From NCBI GenBank assembly GCA_035759925.1, contig DASTTY010000027.1, forward strand, positions 1 through 15,273: a stretch of DNA of 15,273 bases. The letters run 5' to 3'. This DNA is from RHKX01 sp035759925. Its GTDB lineage: Bacteria; Actinomycetota; Thermoleophilia; Solirubrobacterales; 70-9. Position 1 is the first letter of the stretch, and each line of letters starts with the position of its first letter. The notes under the pieces were generated by a model, which was not told where the DNA came from, searched no databases, and saw only the letters and a list, made by a program, of their open reading frames with translations. Below are positions 6,247 through 15,016 of this stretch, in pieces. The position numbers and the translations under genes are program-made.

Positions 6247-6301
6247 TTGACGGCCGGCGGCGTATGCGCAAATATCTGATGCGGTAAGACTGAGATATCT
6301 C
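6247..6301 (+). promoter_or_regulatory. Promoter region of hsp20 with ATATCT repeats
   Basis: This gap is clearly richer in A and T than its surroundings. TTGACG (6247-6252) and AAATAT (6270-6275), 17 bases apart, form a plausible primary-sigma promoter; the -10 half is weak. ATATCT occurs at 6272-6277 and 6295-6300, 23 bases apart, and the second copy lies in the palindrome GAGATATCTC (6292-6301). These may bind a regulator. I do not see a canonical HAIR or CIRCE heat-shock operator. Confidence 0.42.
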
Positions 6302-6309
6302 CAATCGAC

Positions 6310-6316
6310 AGGAGGT
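6310..6316 (+). promoter_or_regulatory. Strong Shine-Dalgarno of hsp20
   Basis: AGGAGGT lies five bases before ATG 6322 and fixes the start. It is close to ideal pairing with 16S rRNA, consistent with high translation. Confidence 0.7.
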
Positions 6317-6321
6317 AGAAA

Positions 6322-6795
6322 ATGGCACTGACGAAATGGGAGCCCGCGAACGACGTCGAGTCGCTGCAGTCGGACTTCAACCGTTTCTTCGAGGGCTTCT
6401 TCGGCCGCCCGGTCGCCGGTGGGCGTCGGTGGGCGCCGCCGATGGACCTCAGCGAGACCGACGCCGCGCTCGTCCTCCGCGCTGATCTGCCCGGCCTGGA
6501 CCGCGACGACGTTTCGATCGAGATCAAGGACAACGTGCTGACGGTCTCCGGCGAGCGGCGCCGCGAGCACGAAGACAAGAAGGAGGGCTATCACCGGATC
6601 GAGCGCTCCTACGGATCGTTCTCCCGCTCGCTGACCTTGCCCCGCGGAATCGAGCCCGAGTCGGTCTCGGCCGATTTCGACAAGGGCGTGTTGGAGGTGC
6701 GGATCCCGAAGCCGGCCGAGCAGAAGCCGCATCAGGTCTCGATCGCCGACAAGGCGATCGAGGGCCAGGGCACCGAAACGGAGTCCTCGGACTGA
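6322..6795 (+). CDS. Hsp20/alpha-crystallin family small heat-shock protein
   Basis: A 157-residue ATP-independent chaperone that would bind unfolding proteins in the cytoplasm and hold them for refolding. The N-terminal arm (1-38) is aromatic (KWEP, FNRFFEGFFGRP). The alpha-crystallin domain spans about 39-130, with 'MDLSETDAALVLRADLPGLDRDDVSIEIKDN' in its first strands and the signature GVLEVRIPK (122-130). A C-terminal V-S-I (139-141) fits the I-x-I anchor used for oligomer assembly, and an acidic tail follows. Length and motifs are normal for the family. It has its own promoter-like region and strong Shine-Dalgarno, and tandem hairpins follow, so it is probably a single-gene transcript or the end of one with DUF2294. 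Confidence 0.95.
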   Translation: MALTKWEPANDVESLQSDFNRFFEGFFGRPVAGGRRWAPPMDLSETDAALVLRADLPGLDRDDVSIEIKDNVLTVSGERRREHEDKKEGYHRIERSYGSFSRSLTLPRGIEPESVSADFDKGVLEVRIPKPAEQKPHQVSIADKAIEGQGTETESSD

Positions 6796-6810
6796 ATGAG
6801 GGAGCACGTC

Positions 6811-6871
6811 GAGCGGTGGCGAGCCGCCGCCACCGCTCCCTGAGCCGTCGGGGCCAGGCCCCGACGGCTCA
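6811..6871. terminator. Two tandem hairpins between convergent genes
   Basis: The first hairpin pairs GAGCGGTGGC (6811-6820) with GCCACCGCTC (6829-6838), a perfect 10-bp stem with an 8-base loop. The second pairs TGAGCCGTCGGGGCC (6841-6855) with its exact complement (6857-6871), 15 bp around one base, so a few central pairs must open. Neither has a T-run. They end hsp20 from one side and the dehydrogenase gene (stop at 6880) from the other, so they should work in both directions. Confidence 0.72.
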
Positions 6872-6879
6872 GCTCTCCA

Positions 6880-7824
6880 TCAGCCGACCGGCGAGGGCAT
6901 CTCCTCGCCGGCGAGGGCGGCGAGGAGGTTGTCGACCGCCATCGCCGCCATCCGTCCCCGGGTCGCGTGCGAGGCGGAGCCGATGTGCGGGACGACGATC
7001 AGGTTCGGGGCACCGAGCAGCGGGTCGTAGCCCGGCAGCGGCTCGGGATCGGTGACGTCGAGGCCGGCGCCGGCGATCCAGCCGGACTCCAGGCCCTTGC
7101 GAAGGGCGTCGGAGTCGACGACCTCGCCGCGGGCGGTGTTGACGAGGATGGCGCTCTGCTTCATCGCCATCAACGCCCGCTCGCCGATCAGCCCGCGGGT
7201 CTCATCGGTCAGCGGGCAGTGGAGGCTGACGATGTCGGATTCGGCGAGGAGCTCGTCGAGCTCGACCCGGTCCGGGCCCGGGTGGCGACCGTGGCGGAGG
7301 ATCCGCATGCCGAAGCCATCGCCGCGGGCGGCGACGGCTTCGCCGATCGCTCCCGGTCCGATGATCCCGAGCGTCGCGCCGTGGACGTCGTGGCCGAGCC
7401 AGCCGGCCGGCTCCCAGGTCGACCACTCGCCCCTGCGGACGGACGCCGCCGCCTCGACGATCCGCCGTGACGTCGAGAGGATCAGCGCGAAGGCGAGGTC
7501 GGCGGTCGTCTCGGTGAGGACGCCGGGAGTGTTGCCGACCGCGATGCCGCGCTCGCGCGCGTAGGCGACGTCGATGTTGTCGGTGCCGACGGCGAAGTTG
7601 GCGACCGCGCGAAGATCCGGGCAGGCGTCGATCAGCTCGCGGTCGATCGCGTCGCTCAGCATCGAGAGGATCCCGGCGGCGCCGGTCGCCAGCTCGCGCA
7701 GCTCGGCCGGCGTCGGGGGGAGGGCGCCGCGCCAGAACTCGACCTCGTGCTCGGCGTGGAGCCGTGCGAGCGTATCGAAGGGGAGCTTGCGGGTGACGAT
7801 GCAGCGTGCCATCACGCCCATCAT
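6880..7824 (-). CDS. D-isomer-specific 2-hydroxyacid dehydrogenase (glyoxylate/hydroxypyruvate reductase-like)
   Basis: A 314-residue NAD(P)-dependent enzyme of the D-2-hydroxyacid dehydrogenase family, interconverting 2-oxoacids and D-2-hydroxyacids. The substrate-binding half contains NFAVGTDNIDV and the hinge-like GVLTETTADLAFALIL. The nucleotide-binding domain has GPGAIG (156-161). The catalytic set is complete: Arg232 in NTARGEVVD, Glu261 in TDPEPLP and His280 in VPHIGSAS. The overall pattern resembles GyaR-type glyoxylate reductases and GhrB, but the exact substrate is not settled by sequence. The segment after the glycine motif (ILRHGRHPG) has basic residues that could favour NADPH. 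Start codons at 7824, 7821 and 7812 are all possible and none has a clear Shine-Dalgarno. The gene diverges from the glycosyltransferase. Confidence 0.88.
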   Translation of the reverse strand: MMGVMARCIVTRKLPFDTLARLHAEHEVEFWRGALPPTPAELRELATGAAGILSMLSDAIDRELIDACPDLRAVANFAVGTDNIDVAYARERGIAVGNTPGVLTETTADLAFALILSTSRRIVEAAASVRRGEWSTWEPAGWLGHDVHGATLGIIGPGAIGEAVAARGDGFGMRILRHGRHPGPDRVELDELLAESDIVSLHCPLTDETRGLIGERALMAMKQSAILVNTARGEVVDSDALRKGLESGWIAGAGLDVTDPEPLPGYDPLLGAPNLIVVPHIGSASHATRGRMAAMAVDNLLAALAGEEMPSPVG

Positions 7825-8948
7825 TGCGGCTGAGCGCCGTCGTCACCGCGGCCGTCCATCTAGCATCGCCGCACTTGGCCGCCAGCGAACAAGCCCCGGC
7901 GCCCGCGATCGCGGAGGCAGGCGACGACGCACCGGACCTGTCGGTCGTGATCGTCACCCATGACTCGGCGGCGGCGCTGCAGCGGACGCTGCCGGCAATC
8001 GTCGCCGAGCTCCGGCCCGGCGACGAGCTGATCGTCTCGGACAACGGCTCCTCCGACCGGACGGCCGACCTCGTCGCCGAGCTTGCGCCGGACGCGAAGC
8101 TGCTCGCCCGCGGCGACAACCCGGGCTTCGCCGTCGCCTGCAACGCCGGCGCCGCCGTCGCGAGCGGCGAGCTGCTCCTCTTCCTCAACCCCGACAACGT
8201 CGTCGCGCCCGGCTTCCGGGACGCGATCGAGCGGCCGCTGCTCGCGGCGCGCGGCTGGGGCGCCTGGCAGGGACTGGTCACCGCCGACGACGGCGCCGCG
8301 ATCAACAGCCGCGGCGGCGTCGTCCACTTCACCGGGATCGCCTGGGCCGGGGGCGCCGGGCGACCGCGCGGGGAGGCGCCGCCGGCGGCCGAGGAGGTCG
8401 GCTTCCCGTCCGGAGCCTGCCTGGCGATCCCGCGCCGGATCTGGGAGATGCTCGGCGGCTTCAGCGAGCCGTACTTCCTCTACCACGAGGACACCGATCT
8501 CGGCCTCCGGCTCCGCCTCGCCGGGCTCGCGGCCGGGATCGAACCGGGAGCCGTCTCCGACCACGACTACGAGTTCGACAAGGGCCCGGCGAAATGGCGC
8601 TGGCTCGAGCGCAACCGCTGGGCGACGATCCTCCGCACCTATCCGACCCGCCTCCTCGTCGCGCTGCTGCCGGCGCTGCTCGCCACCGAGCTGGCGCTGC
8701 TGGCGGTTTCCGCGACCGGCGGCTGGCTCGGGCAGAAGCTGCGCGCGTACGCCGACGTCGTGGCGGCGCTGCCGCGGTTGCTCCGCGAGCGTCGCGCCAT
8801 CCAGGCCGGCGCCGCGATCGACGCCGCCGCGTTCGCGGCGGGACTCACGGCCGGCCTCGACAGCGACTTCCTCGGCGCCGCCGGCCGCTCCCGCCCGCTT
8901 CGCCGCCTGCTCGTCGCCTACTGGCGGCTGGCGCGGCGGCTGCTCTAG
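7806..8948 (+). CDS. Family 2 glycosyltransferase (rhamnosyltransferase-like)
   Basis: Up to 380 residues. The GT-A fold starts at DLSVVIVTHDSAAAL (44-58), continues with IVSDNGSSDRT (76-86), GDNPGFAVACNAG (103-115) and the DxD-equivalent LFLNPDN (125-131). Near the end of the catalytic domain GFSEPYFLYHEDTDLGLRL carries the acidic cluster (Glu228, Asp229, Asp231) expected for the catalytic base. A hydrophobic C-terminal part (about 283-304) may anchor it to the membrane. Such enzymes move a sugar from a nucleotide donor to surface polysaccharide or lipid-linked acceptors. GTG 7806 is the longest start but would overlap the divergent dehydrogenase by 19 bases; TTG 7824 or TTG 7875 may be the true start. 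Residue numbers use GTG 7806. Confidence 0.87.
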   Translation: MPSRPSLRLSAVVTAAVHLASPHLAASEQAPAPAIAEAGDDAPDLSVVIVTHDSAAALQRTLPAIVAELRPGDELIVSDNGSSDRTADLVAELAPDAKLLARGDNPGFAVACNAGAAVASGELLLFLNPDNVVAPGFRDAIERPLLAARGWGAWQGLVTADDGAAINSRGGVVHFTGIAWAGGAGRPRGEAPPAAEEVGFPSGACLAIPRRIWEMLGGFSEPYFLYHEDTDLGLRLRLAGLAAGIEPGAVSDHDYEFDKGPAKWRWLERNRWATILRTYPTRLLVALLPALLATELALLAVSATGGWLGQKLRAYADVVAALPRLLRERRAIQAGAAIDAAAFAAGLTAGLDSDFLGAAGRSRPLRRLLVAYWRLARRLL

Positions 8949-8964
8949 CCGCGGGCGACTGCCT

Positions 8965-8985
8965 GGCGCGCGCTCGGGGTGCGCC
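8965..8985 (+). terminator. Weak hairpin after the glycosyltransferase gene
   Basis: GGCGCGC (8965-8971) can pair with GTGCGCC (8979-8985), seven pairs including one G-U, around a 7-base loop. There is no T-run, and the next gene starts 24 bases later on the same strand, so this is only a possibility. Confidence 0.25.
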
Positions 8986-9008
8986 CAATAGGGTTGCCGA
9001 GCTAACGA

Positions 9009-11615
9009 GTGATGGGGAAGGCGATGAGGGGAATCCGAGCGGCGCTGGGGATCTGCTGCGTCTGTCTGCTCGGCGCATGGCTGCCCACCGCCGCCGAAGC
9101 GCTGCCGCCGGGATTCGCCCGCTCGATCGCCTACCCCGCCACGTCTGGGCTGGCAAGCCCGACGACGATCGCGTTCGCGCCCGATGGCAAGCTCTACGTC
9201 GGCGAGAAGGGCGGCGCGATCAAGGTCTTCGACGGTCTCGGCGATACGACGACGACGCAGTTCGCCGATCTCCGCGCCGAGGTCCACAACTTCTGGGACC
9301 GCGGCCTGCTCGCGATCGCCCTCGACCCGGACTTCCCGGAGAAGCCGTACGTCTACGTCTCCTACACCTACGACGCAGAGATCGGCGGAACGGCGCCGAG
9401 ATGGGGATCGTCCGACTCGATCGGCGACCCCTGCCCGGATCCGCCGGGGGCGACCGTGAACGGCTGCGTCGTCAGCGGCAGGCTGGTCCGGCTGACCGCG
9501 GACTCCAGCGGCGATCGGATGGTGCCGGGCTCCGAGAAGGTGCTGATCAACGACTGGTGCCAGCAGTTCCCGAGCCACTCGGTCGGTGACATCGCGTTCG
9601 GGAAGGACGGGATGCTCTACATGACCGGCGGCGACGGCGCGTCGTTCACCGTGGAGGACTCGGGGCAGATCGGGAACCCGTGCGGCGACCCCGCCGGCGA
9701 GGGCGGAGCACTGCGCGCCCAGGACATCCGCACCAGCTCCGACCCCCTCGGCCTCAACGGTTCGCTGATCCGCGTCGACCCGGCGACCGGCCGGCCGGTC
9801 CCCGATCCCGGACCGGACGCCACCGAGTCGCAGCTCAACCAGGCGCGGATCCAGGCCTACGGGTTCCGGAATCCGTTCCGGATCGCGATCCGCCCCGGCA
9901 CCAACGAGGTCTGGGTCGGCGACGTCGGCTGGGACACGACCGAGGAGATCGACCGCGTGCCGGAAGCGGTCCTGCCCAAGCCGAACTTCGGCTGGCCCTG
10001 CTACGAGGGCAAAGTCCGCCGCTACGACCCCGGACTGAGCATGTGCGGCGGCCTCCTGCTCCGGCGGGTCACGGTTCCCTACTTCAGCTACGAGCACGGG
10101 ATGAAGGTCGAGCCGACCGATCCGTGCCCGACCAACCTCGGCTCCGACATCACCGGGCTCGAGTTCTACGACCCCTCGAGCGTGGACCATCCGTTCCCGC
10201 CGAGCTACGAGGGCGCGCTGTTCTTCGCCGACCACTCGCGCCACTGCGTCTACGTGATGAAGGCGGGCGCCGACGGGCTCCCCGATCCCGCCACCACGAC
10301 GCTCTTCGACGCCGCCGTCGGCAGCGGCGGCGCCCCCAACGGCCCCGTCGATCTCGAGGTGGGCCCCGACGGCGCCCTCTACTACCCGATGCTCAACAAC
10401 GGCCAGATCGCGCGGATCGCCTGGGAGCCCGACAACCGGACGCCGACCGCGCGCGTGACGGCGACGCCCGACCACGGCGCCGCGCCGCTCGACGTCCACC
10501 TCGACGCGTCGGGGTCGAGCGATCCCGACCCCGGCGATCAGCTCGACTACTCCTGGGACCTCGACGGCGACGGCGACTTCGACGATGCGACCGGAGCGAC
10601 CGTCGACCACGTCTATGCCGATCCCGGCAGCTACCACCCGAGCGTCCGCGTCAGCGACAGCTACGAGGCGTTCTCCATCGCCAACGCATCGGTGGAGGTC
10701 GGCGCTCCGCCGGTCCCGGAGATCACGGCCCCGCAGGAGGGGACGACGTTCAGCGCCAACGAGACCTTCAGGTTCAGCGGCGCTGCCACCGACACCGACG
10801 ACGGCGAGCTCCCGGCGAGCGCACTCGACTGGTCGGCTGTCCTGAACCACTGCGTGCAGGGCGGCGGCTGTCATGAGCACCCGCTCCAGGACTTCGAGGG
10901 GGTCGACACCGGCGAGCTGACGATGCCGGCGCACGAGCGTCCTTACCACCTGACGCTGACCCTGACCGCGACGGACTCCGACGGCCTGACGGCAAAGACG
11001 TCGATGCAGATAGATCCGACTCCGAATGCCCCGCCGATGCCCACGATCACGACGCCCGCTGCCGGCGCCACCTACTCGGCCGGCGAGCGGATCAGCTACG
11101 CCGGGACGGCGAGCGACCGCGAGGACGGCGAGCTGCCCGGCACGGCGATGAGCTGGAAGCTGCTCGCCGTTCGCTGCTCGGGCGGCAGCTGCAGCGAGGA
11201 CGAGATCGCGAGCCTCCCCGACGGCGCCGGCGGTGAGCTGACGGCACCGCGCGGCACCGCGCCGAAGCGGCTCCGCCTGGCGCTGGTCGCGACCGACTCG
11301 GAGGGGGCGACGGCGCGCGCCTCGGCAGGCATCGACCCGAGCACCGTCGAGGTCGCGGTCGCCTCACGGCGCGACCGCGCCCGGATCGTCGTCGACGGCA
11401 AGCGGGCCCGCACCCCCTACCGGATCGACGTCCTTCGCGGCTCCTCGGTCCGGCTCGCGACGCCGCGCGTCCAGCGCGCGCCCGGTCGAAGCAAGCGCTG
11501 GAAGCTGCGATGGCGCCGGTGGTCGGACGGTGGCGAGCGCAAGCACGTCGTCACTCCGCTCACCGACGCCGGCTACCGCGTCTCCTACGCGCTCGAGCGC
11601 CGGCGCGGCCGCTAG
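9009..11615 (+). CDS. Secreted PQQ-type sugar dehydrogenase-like propeller with PKD, Ig-like and PEGA-like domains
   Basis: Up to 868 residues. A signal peptide ends near AEA-LPPG (about 31). The beta-propeller of the soluble glucose/sorbosone dehydrogenase family spans about 33-472. It holds PTTIAFAPDGKLYVGEK, the His190 segment FPSHSVGDIAFGKDGMLY, and GFRNPFRIAI (285-294), whose Arg-Asn matches the PQQ-contacting pair. A PKD domain (about 477-565: SWDLDGDGDFDDATG, VYADPGSY) is followed by two related Ig-like repeats (about 567-670 and 675-776), both with a 'DGELP..A..W' segment. A basic C-terminal PEGA-like domain (780-868) ends with RWSDGGERKH. The family oxidises sugars with PQQ; activity here is inferred. 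Starts at GTG 9009, ATG 9012 and ATG 9024 all keep the signal peptide. Confidence 0.9.
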   Translation: MMGKAMRGIRAALGICCVCLLGAWLPTAAEALPPGFARSIAYPATSGLASPTTIAFAPDGKLYVGEKGGAIKVFDGLGDTTTTQFADLRAEVHNFWDRGLLAIALDPDFPEKPYVYVSYTYDAEIGGTAPRWGSSDSIGDPCPDPPGATVNGCVVSGRLVRLTADSSGDRMVPGSEKVLINDWCQQFPSHSVGDIAFGKDGMLYMTGGDGASFTVEDSGQIGNPCGDPAGEGGALRAQDIRTSSDPLGLNGSLIRVDPATGRPVPDPGPDATESQLNQARIQAYGFRNPFRIAIRPGTNEVWVGDVGWDTTEEIDRVPEAVLPKPNFGWPCYEGKVRRYDPGLSMCGGLLLRRVTVPYFSYEHGMKVEPTDPCPTNLGSDITGLEFYDPSSVDHPFPPSYEGALFFADHSRHCVYVMKAGADGLPDPATTTLFDAAVGSGGAPNGPVDLEVGPDGALYYPMLNNGQIARIAWEPDNRTPTARVTATPDHGAAPLDVHLDASGSSDPDPGDQLDYSWDLDGDGDFDDATGATVDHVYADPGSYHPSVRVSDSYEAFSIANASVEVGAPPVPEITAPQEGTTFSANETFRFSGAATDTDDGELPASALDWSAVLNHCVQGGGCHEHPLQDFEGVDTGELTMPAHERPYHLTLTLTATDSDGLTAKTSMQIDPTPNAPPMPTITTPAAGATYSAGERISYAGTASDREDGELPGTAMSWKLLAVRCSGGSCSEDEIASLPDGAGGELTAPRGTAPKRLRLALVATDSEGATARASAGIDPSTVEVAVASRRDRARIVVDGKRARTPYRIDVLRGSSVRLATPRVQRAPGRSKRWKLRWRRWSDGGERKHVVTPLTDAGYRVSYALERRRGR

Positions 11616-11657
11616 GCGCGACCGCGCCGGTCCGGTTGCCAGGCGCGGCCGCGCCGG
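11614..11657. terminator. Duplicated GC hairpin between convergent genes
   Basis: A 17-base sequence starting AGGCGCG occurs at 11614-11630 and 11641-11657 with a single mismatch. Each copy forms a GGCGC/GCGCC stem with a four-base loop (GACC or GGCC); the second contains a perfect 14-bp palindrome (11642-11655). The pair fills the gap between the propeller gene and lon and may stop transcription in both directions. There are no T-runs. Confidence 0.5.
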
Positions 11658-11666
11658 GCCTGATCG

Positions 11667-13970
<2,304 letters not shown>

Positions 13971-13980
13971 CTGGCGGAGG

Positions 13981-13986
13981 TCCTCT
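13981..13986 (-). promoter_or_regulatory. Shine-Dalgarno site of lon
   Basis: AGAGGA on the minus strand, ten bases before ATG 13970. It supports that start over the in-frame ATG at 14024. Confidence 0.5.
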
Positions 13987-14020
13987 CCCGGTCGAAGTGA
14001 TTGCGGATGCAAGGGTACCA

Positions 14021-14051
14021 CCAATGATTATGAATGCCAATGATTATGAAT
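14021..14051. repeat. Two exact 15-bp direct repeats between lon and marR
   Basis: CCAATGATTATGAAT is present at 14021-14035 and 14037-14051, exactly repeated with a 16-bp period. It is AT-rich in a very GC-rich region. On the minus strand each copy contains CATAAT (14027-14032 and 14043-14048), a good -10 match for lon. On the plus strand the second copy reaches the expected -35 position of marR. It is a likely regulator-binding region. Confidence 0.75.
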
Positions 14052-14067
14052 CCGCGTAATTGGTCGC

Positions 14068-14073
14068 TATATT
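14068..14073 (+). promoter_or_regulatory. -10 element of marR, probably leaderless
   Basis: TATATT matches five of six -10 bases and lies seven bases before ATG 14081. Transcription would therefore start at or next to the start codon. No Shine-Dalgarno is visible, which agrees with a leaderless mRNA, common in actinobacteria. Confidence 0.5.
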
Positions 14074-14080
14074 CGTCGCC

Positions 14081-14545
14081 ATGGCCTCCGCGCACCGATC
14101 CGCCCGCTCGGCATCGAAGCCGAGCTGCGGGGTCCTCTTCTTCCGGCTCTCGCGCGCCTCCGGCGAGGGCCTCGGCGACGCGCTGTCGGCGGTCGGGCTG
14201 AGGGCGCCGGAATTCGCGATCCTGCATCAGCTCTACGAGGCCGGGCCGATGTCGCAGCAGGCGCTCGGGCGCTCGCTGCGGATCCACGCCTCGAACCTGG
14301 TCGCGCTGATCGACGAGCTCGAGTCCGACGGCTCGGTGATCCGCCGCCGCGACCCTGAAGATCGCCGGCGCTACCTGCTCGAGCTGACCGACGACGGCGT
14401 CCGCCGGCTCGCCGAGGCGCAGCGTGCCGCCGAGGGCGCCGAGGCCGAGATGCTGGCGCCGCTGACCGCCGCCGAGCGCGAGCGGCTGCGGGCCTACCTG
14501 ACGAAGATGGCAGGCCACGCCTGCGGCGCGAAGCGCTGCCGCTGA
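14081..14545 (+). CDS. MarR-family transcriptional regulator
   Basis: From ATG 14081 the product has 154 residues. The winged helix-turn-helix is clear: LRAPEFAILHQLYEAGPMSQQALGR (40-64), the recognition-helix region HASNLVALIDELESDG (69-84), and the wing RRRDPEDRRRYLLELTDDG (88-106), where the family has 'R..dp.DrR...l.lT..G'. Flanking helices form the dimer interface. MarR proteins bind DNA as dimers and usually leave it when they bind a small ligand or are oxidised. Cys16 and a C-terminal His146-x-Cys148...Cys153 cluster could sense oxidants or metal, which is inference. A TTG at 14060 would lie in the promoter. It diverges from lon, and the repeats between them are a natural binding site. 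Confidence 0.93.
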   Translation: MASAHRSARSASKPSCGVLFFRLSRASGEGLGDALSAVGLRAPEFAILHQLYEAGPMSQQALGRSLRIHASNLVALIDELESDGSVIRRRDPEDRRRYLLELTDDGVRRLAEAQRAAEGAEAEMLAPLTAAERERLRAYLTKMAGHACGAKRCR

Positions 14546-14554
14546 GGCTCGGGG

Positions 14555-15016
14555 TCAGTCCCCGGGGACCGAACCGCCGTTCGTCGCCGGCGGGTCGACG
14601 GCGGCCACCGCGACGTCCTCCTCGCCGCTGAGCGCGCCCTTGCGGATCCGCCGCTGCTCGCGGTCGAGGCGGGCGACCTCCTGAGCGAGGATCTTCGTCT
14701 CCTCGCTGAGCCGCGAGAAGGCGACGGAGAAGTGGAGGGCGAGGACGAACAGGGCGCCGACGCCGATCAGGAAGAGGGCGTTCGGCGGCGAGAGGATGCC
14801 GAGGCGGTCGGCGATCCAGTTCAGGGCGCCGTTCCAGACGGCGAGGACGACGAGCACGAGCGCGGCGCTGATCCAGAGCAGCGCGTAGCGCTCGACGAGG
14901 CGGCGGCGGCGGACGAGCTCGATCACGAGCGCGAGGAAGAGCAGGGTGACGATGACCGCGATCCGCTGCGGCTTGACGCCGAGGCCGTCGGCGAGGATCG
15001 GGACGAGCTCGCTCAT
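14555..15016 (-). CDS. DUF2304 small membrane protein
   Basis: A 153-residue integral membrane protein with three predicted helices (about 18-34, 44-62, 79-99). The basic loop ELVRRRRLVERYALLW (34-49) is highly characteristic of DUF2304. After the third helix a short charged coiled-coil segment (101-126, SRLSEETKILAQEVARLDRE) and a loose tail follow. DUF2304 genes commonly sit beside dolichol-phosphate-mannose-synthase-like glycosyltransferases. Here the ATG overlaps the stop of such a gene by ATGA, so the two are probably coupled and may work together at the membrane on lipid-linked sugars. The biochemical role is not established; it may stabilise or position the transferase. It converges on marR with nine bases between the stops. 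Confidence 0.83.
   Translation of the reverse strand: MSELVPILADGLGVKPQRIAVIVTLLFLALVIELVRRRRLVERYALLWISAALVLVVLAVWNGALNWIADRLGILSPPNALFLIGVGALFVLALHFSVAFSRLSEETKILAQEVARLDREQRRIRKGALSGEEDVAVAAVDPPATNGGSVPGD

Noticed and set aside
7860..10949. A 1029-codon open frame on the minus strand
   Set aside because: It lies opposite the glycosyltransferase and propeller genes, which have clear motifs. Its translation is Arg/Val/Asp/Gly-rich low complexity, as expected opposite GC-rich coding DNA.
13971..14051. HAIR, CIRCE or ClgR operator before lon
   Set aside because: I looked for CTTGAGT-N7-ACTCAAG, for TTAGCACTC-N9-GAGTGCTAA and for a GTTCGC-N5-GCG-type site and saw none.
14021..14051. CRISPR-like or minisatellite array between lon and marR
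   Set aside because: There are only two copies with a one-base gap and no spacers; a regulator site fits better.
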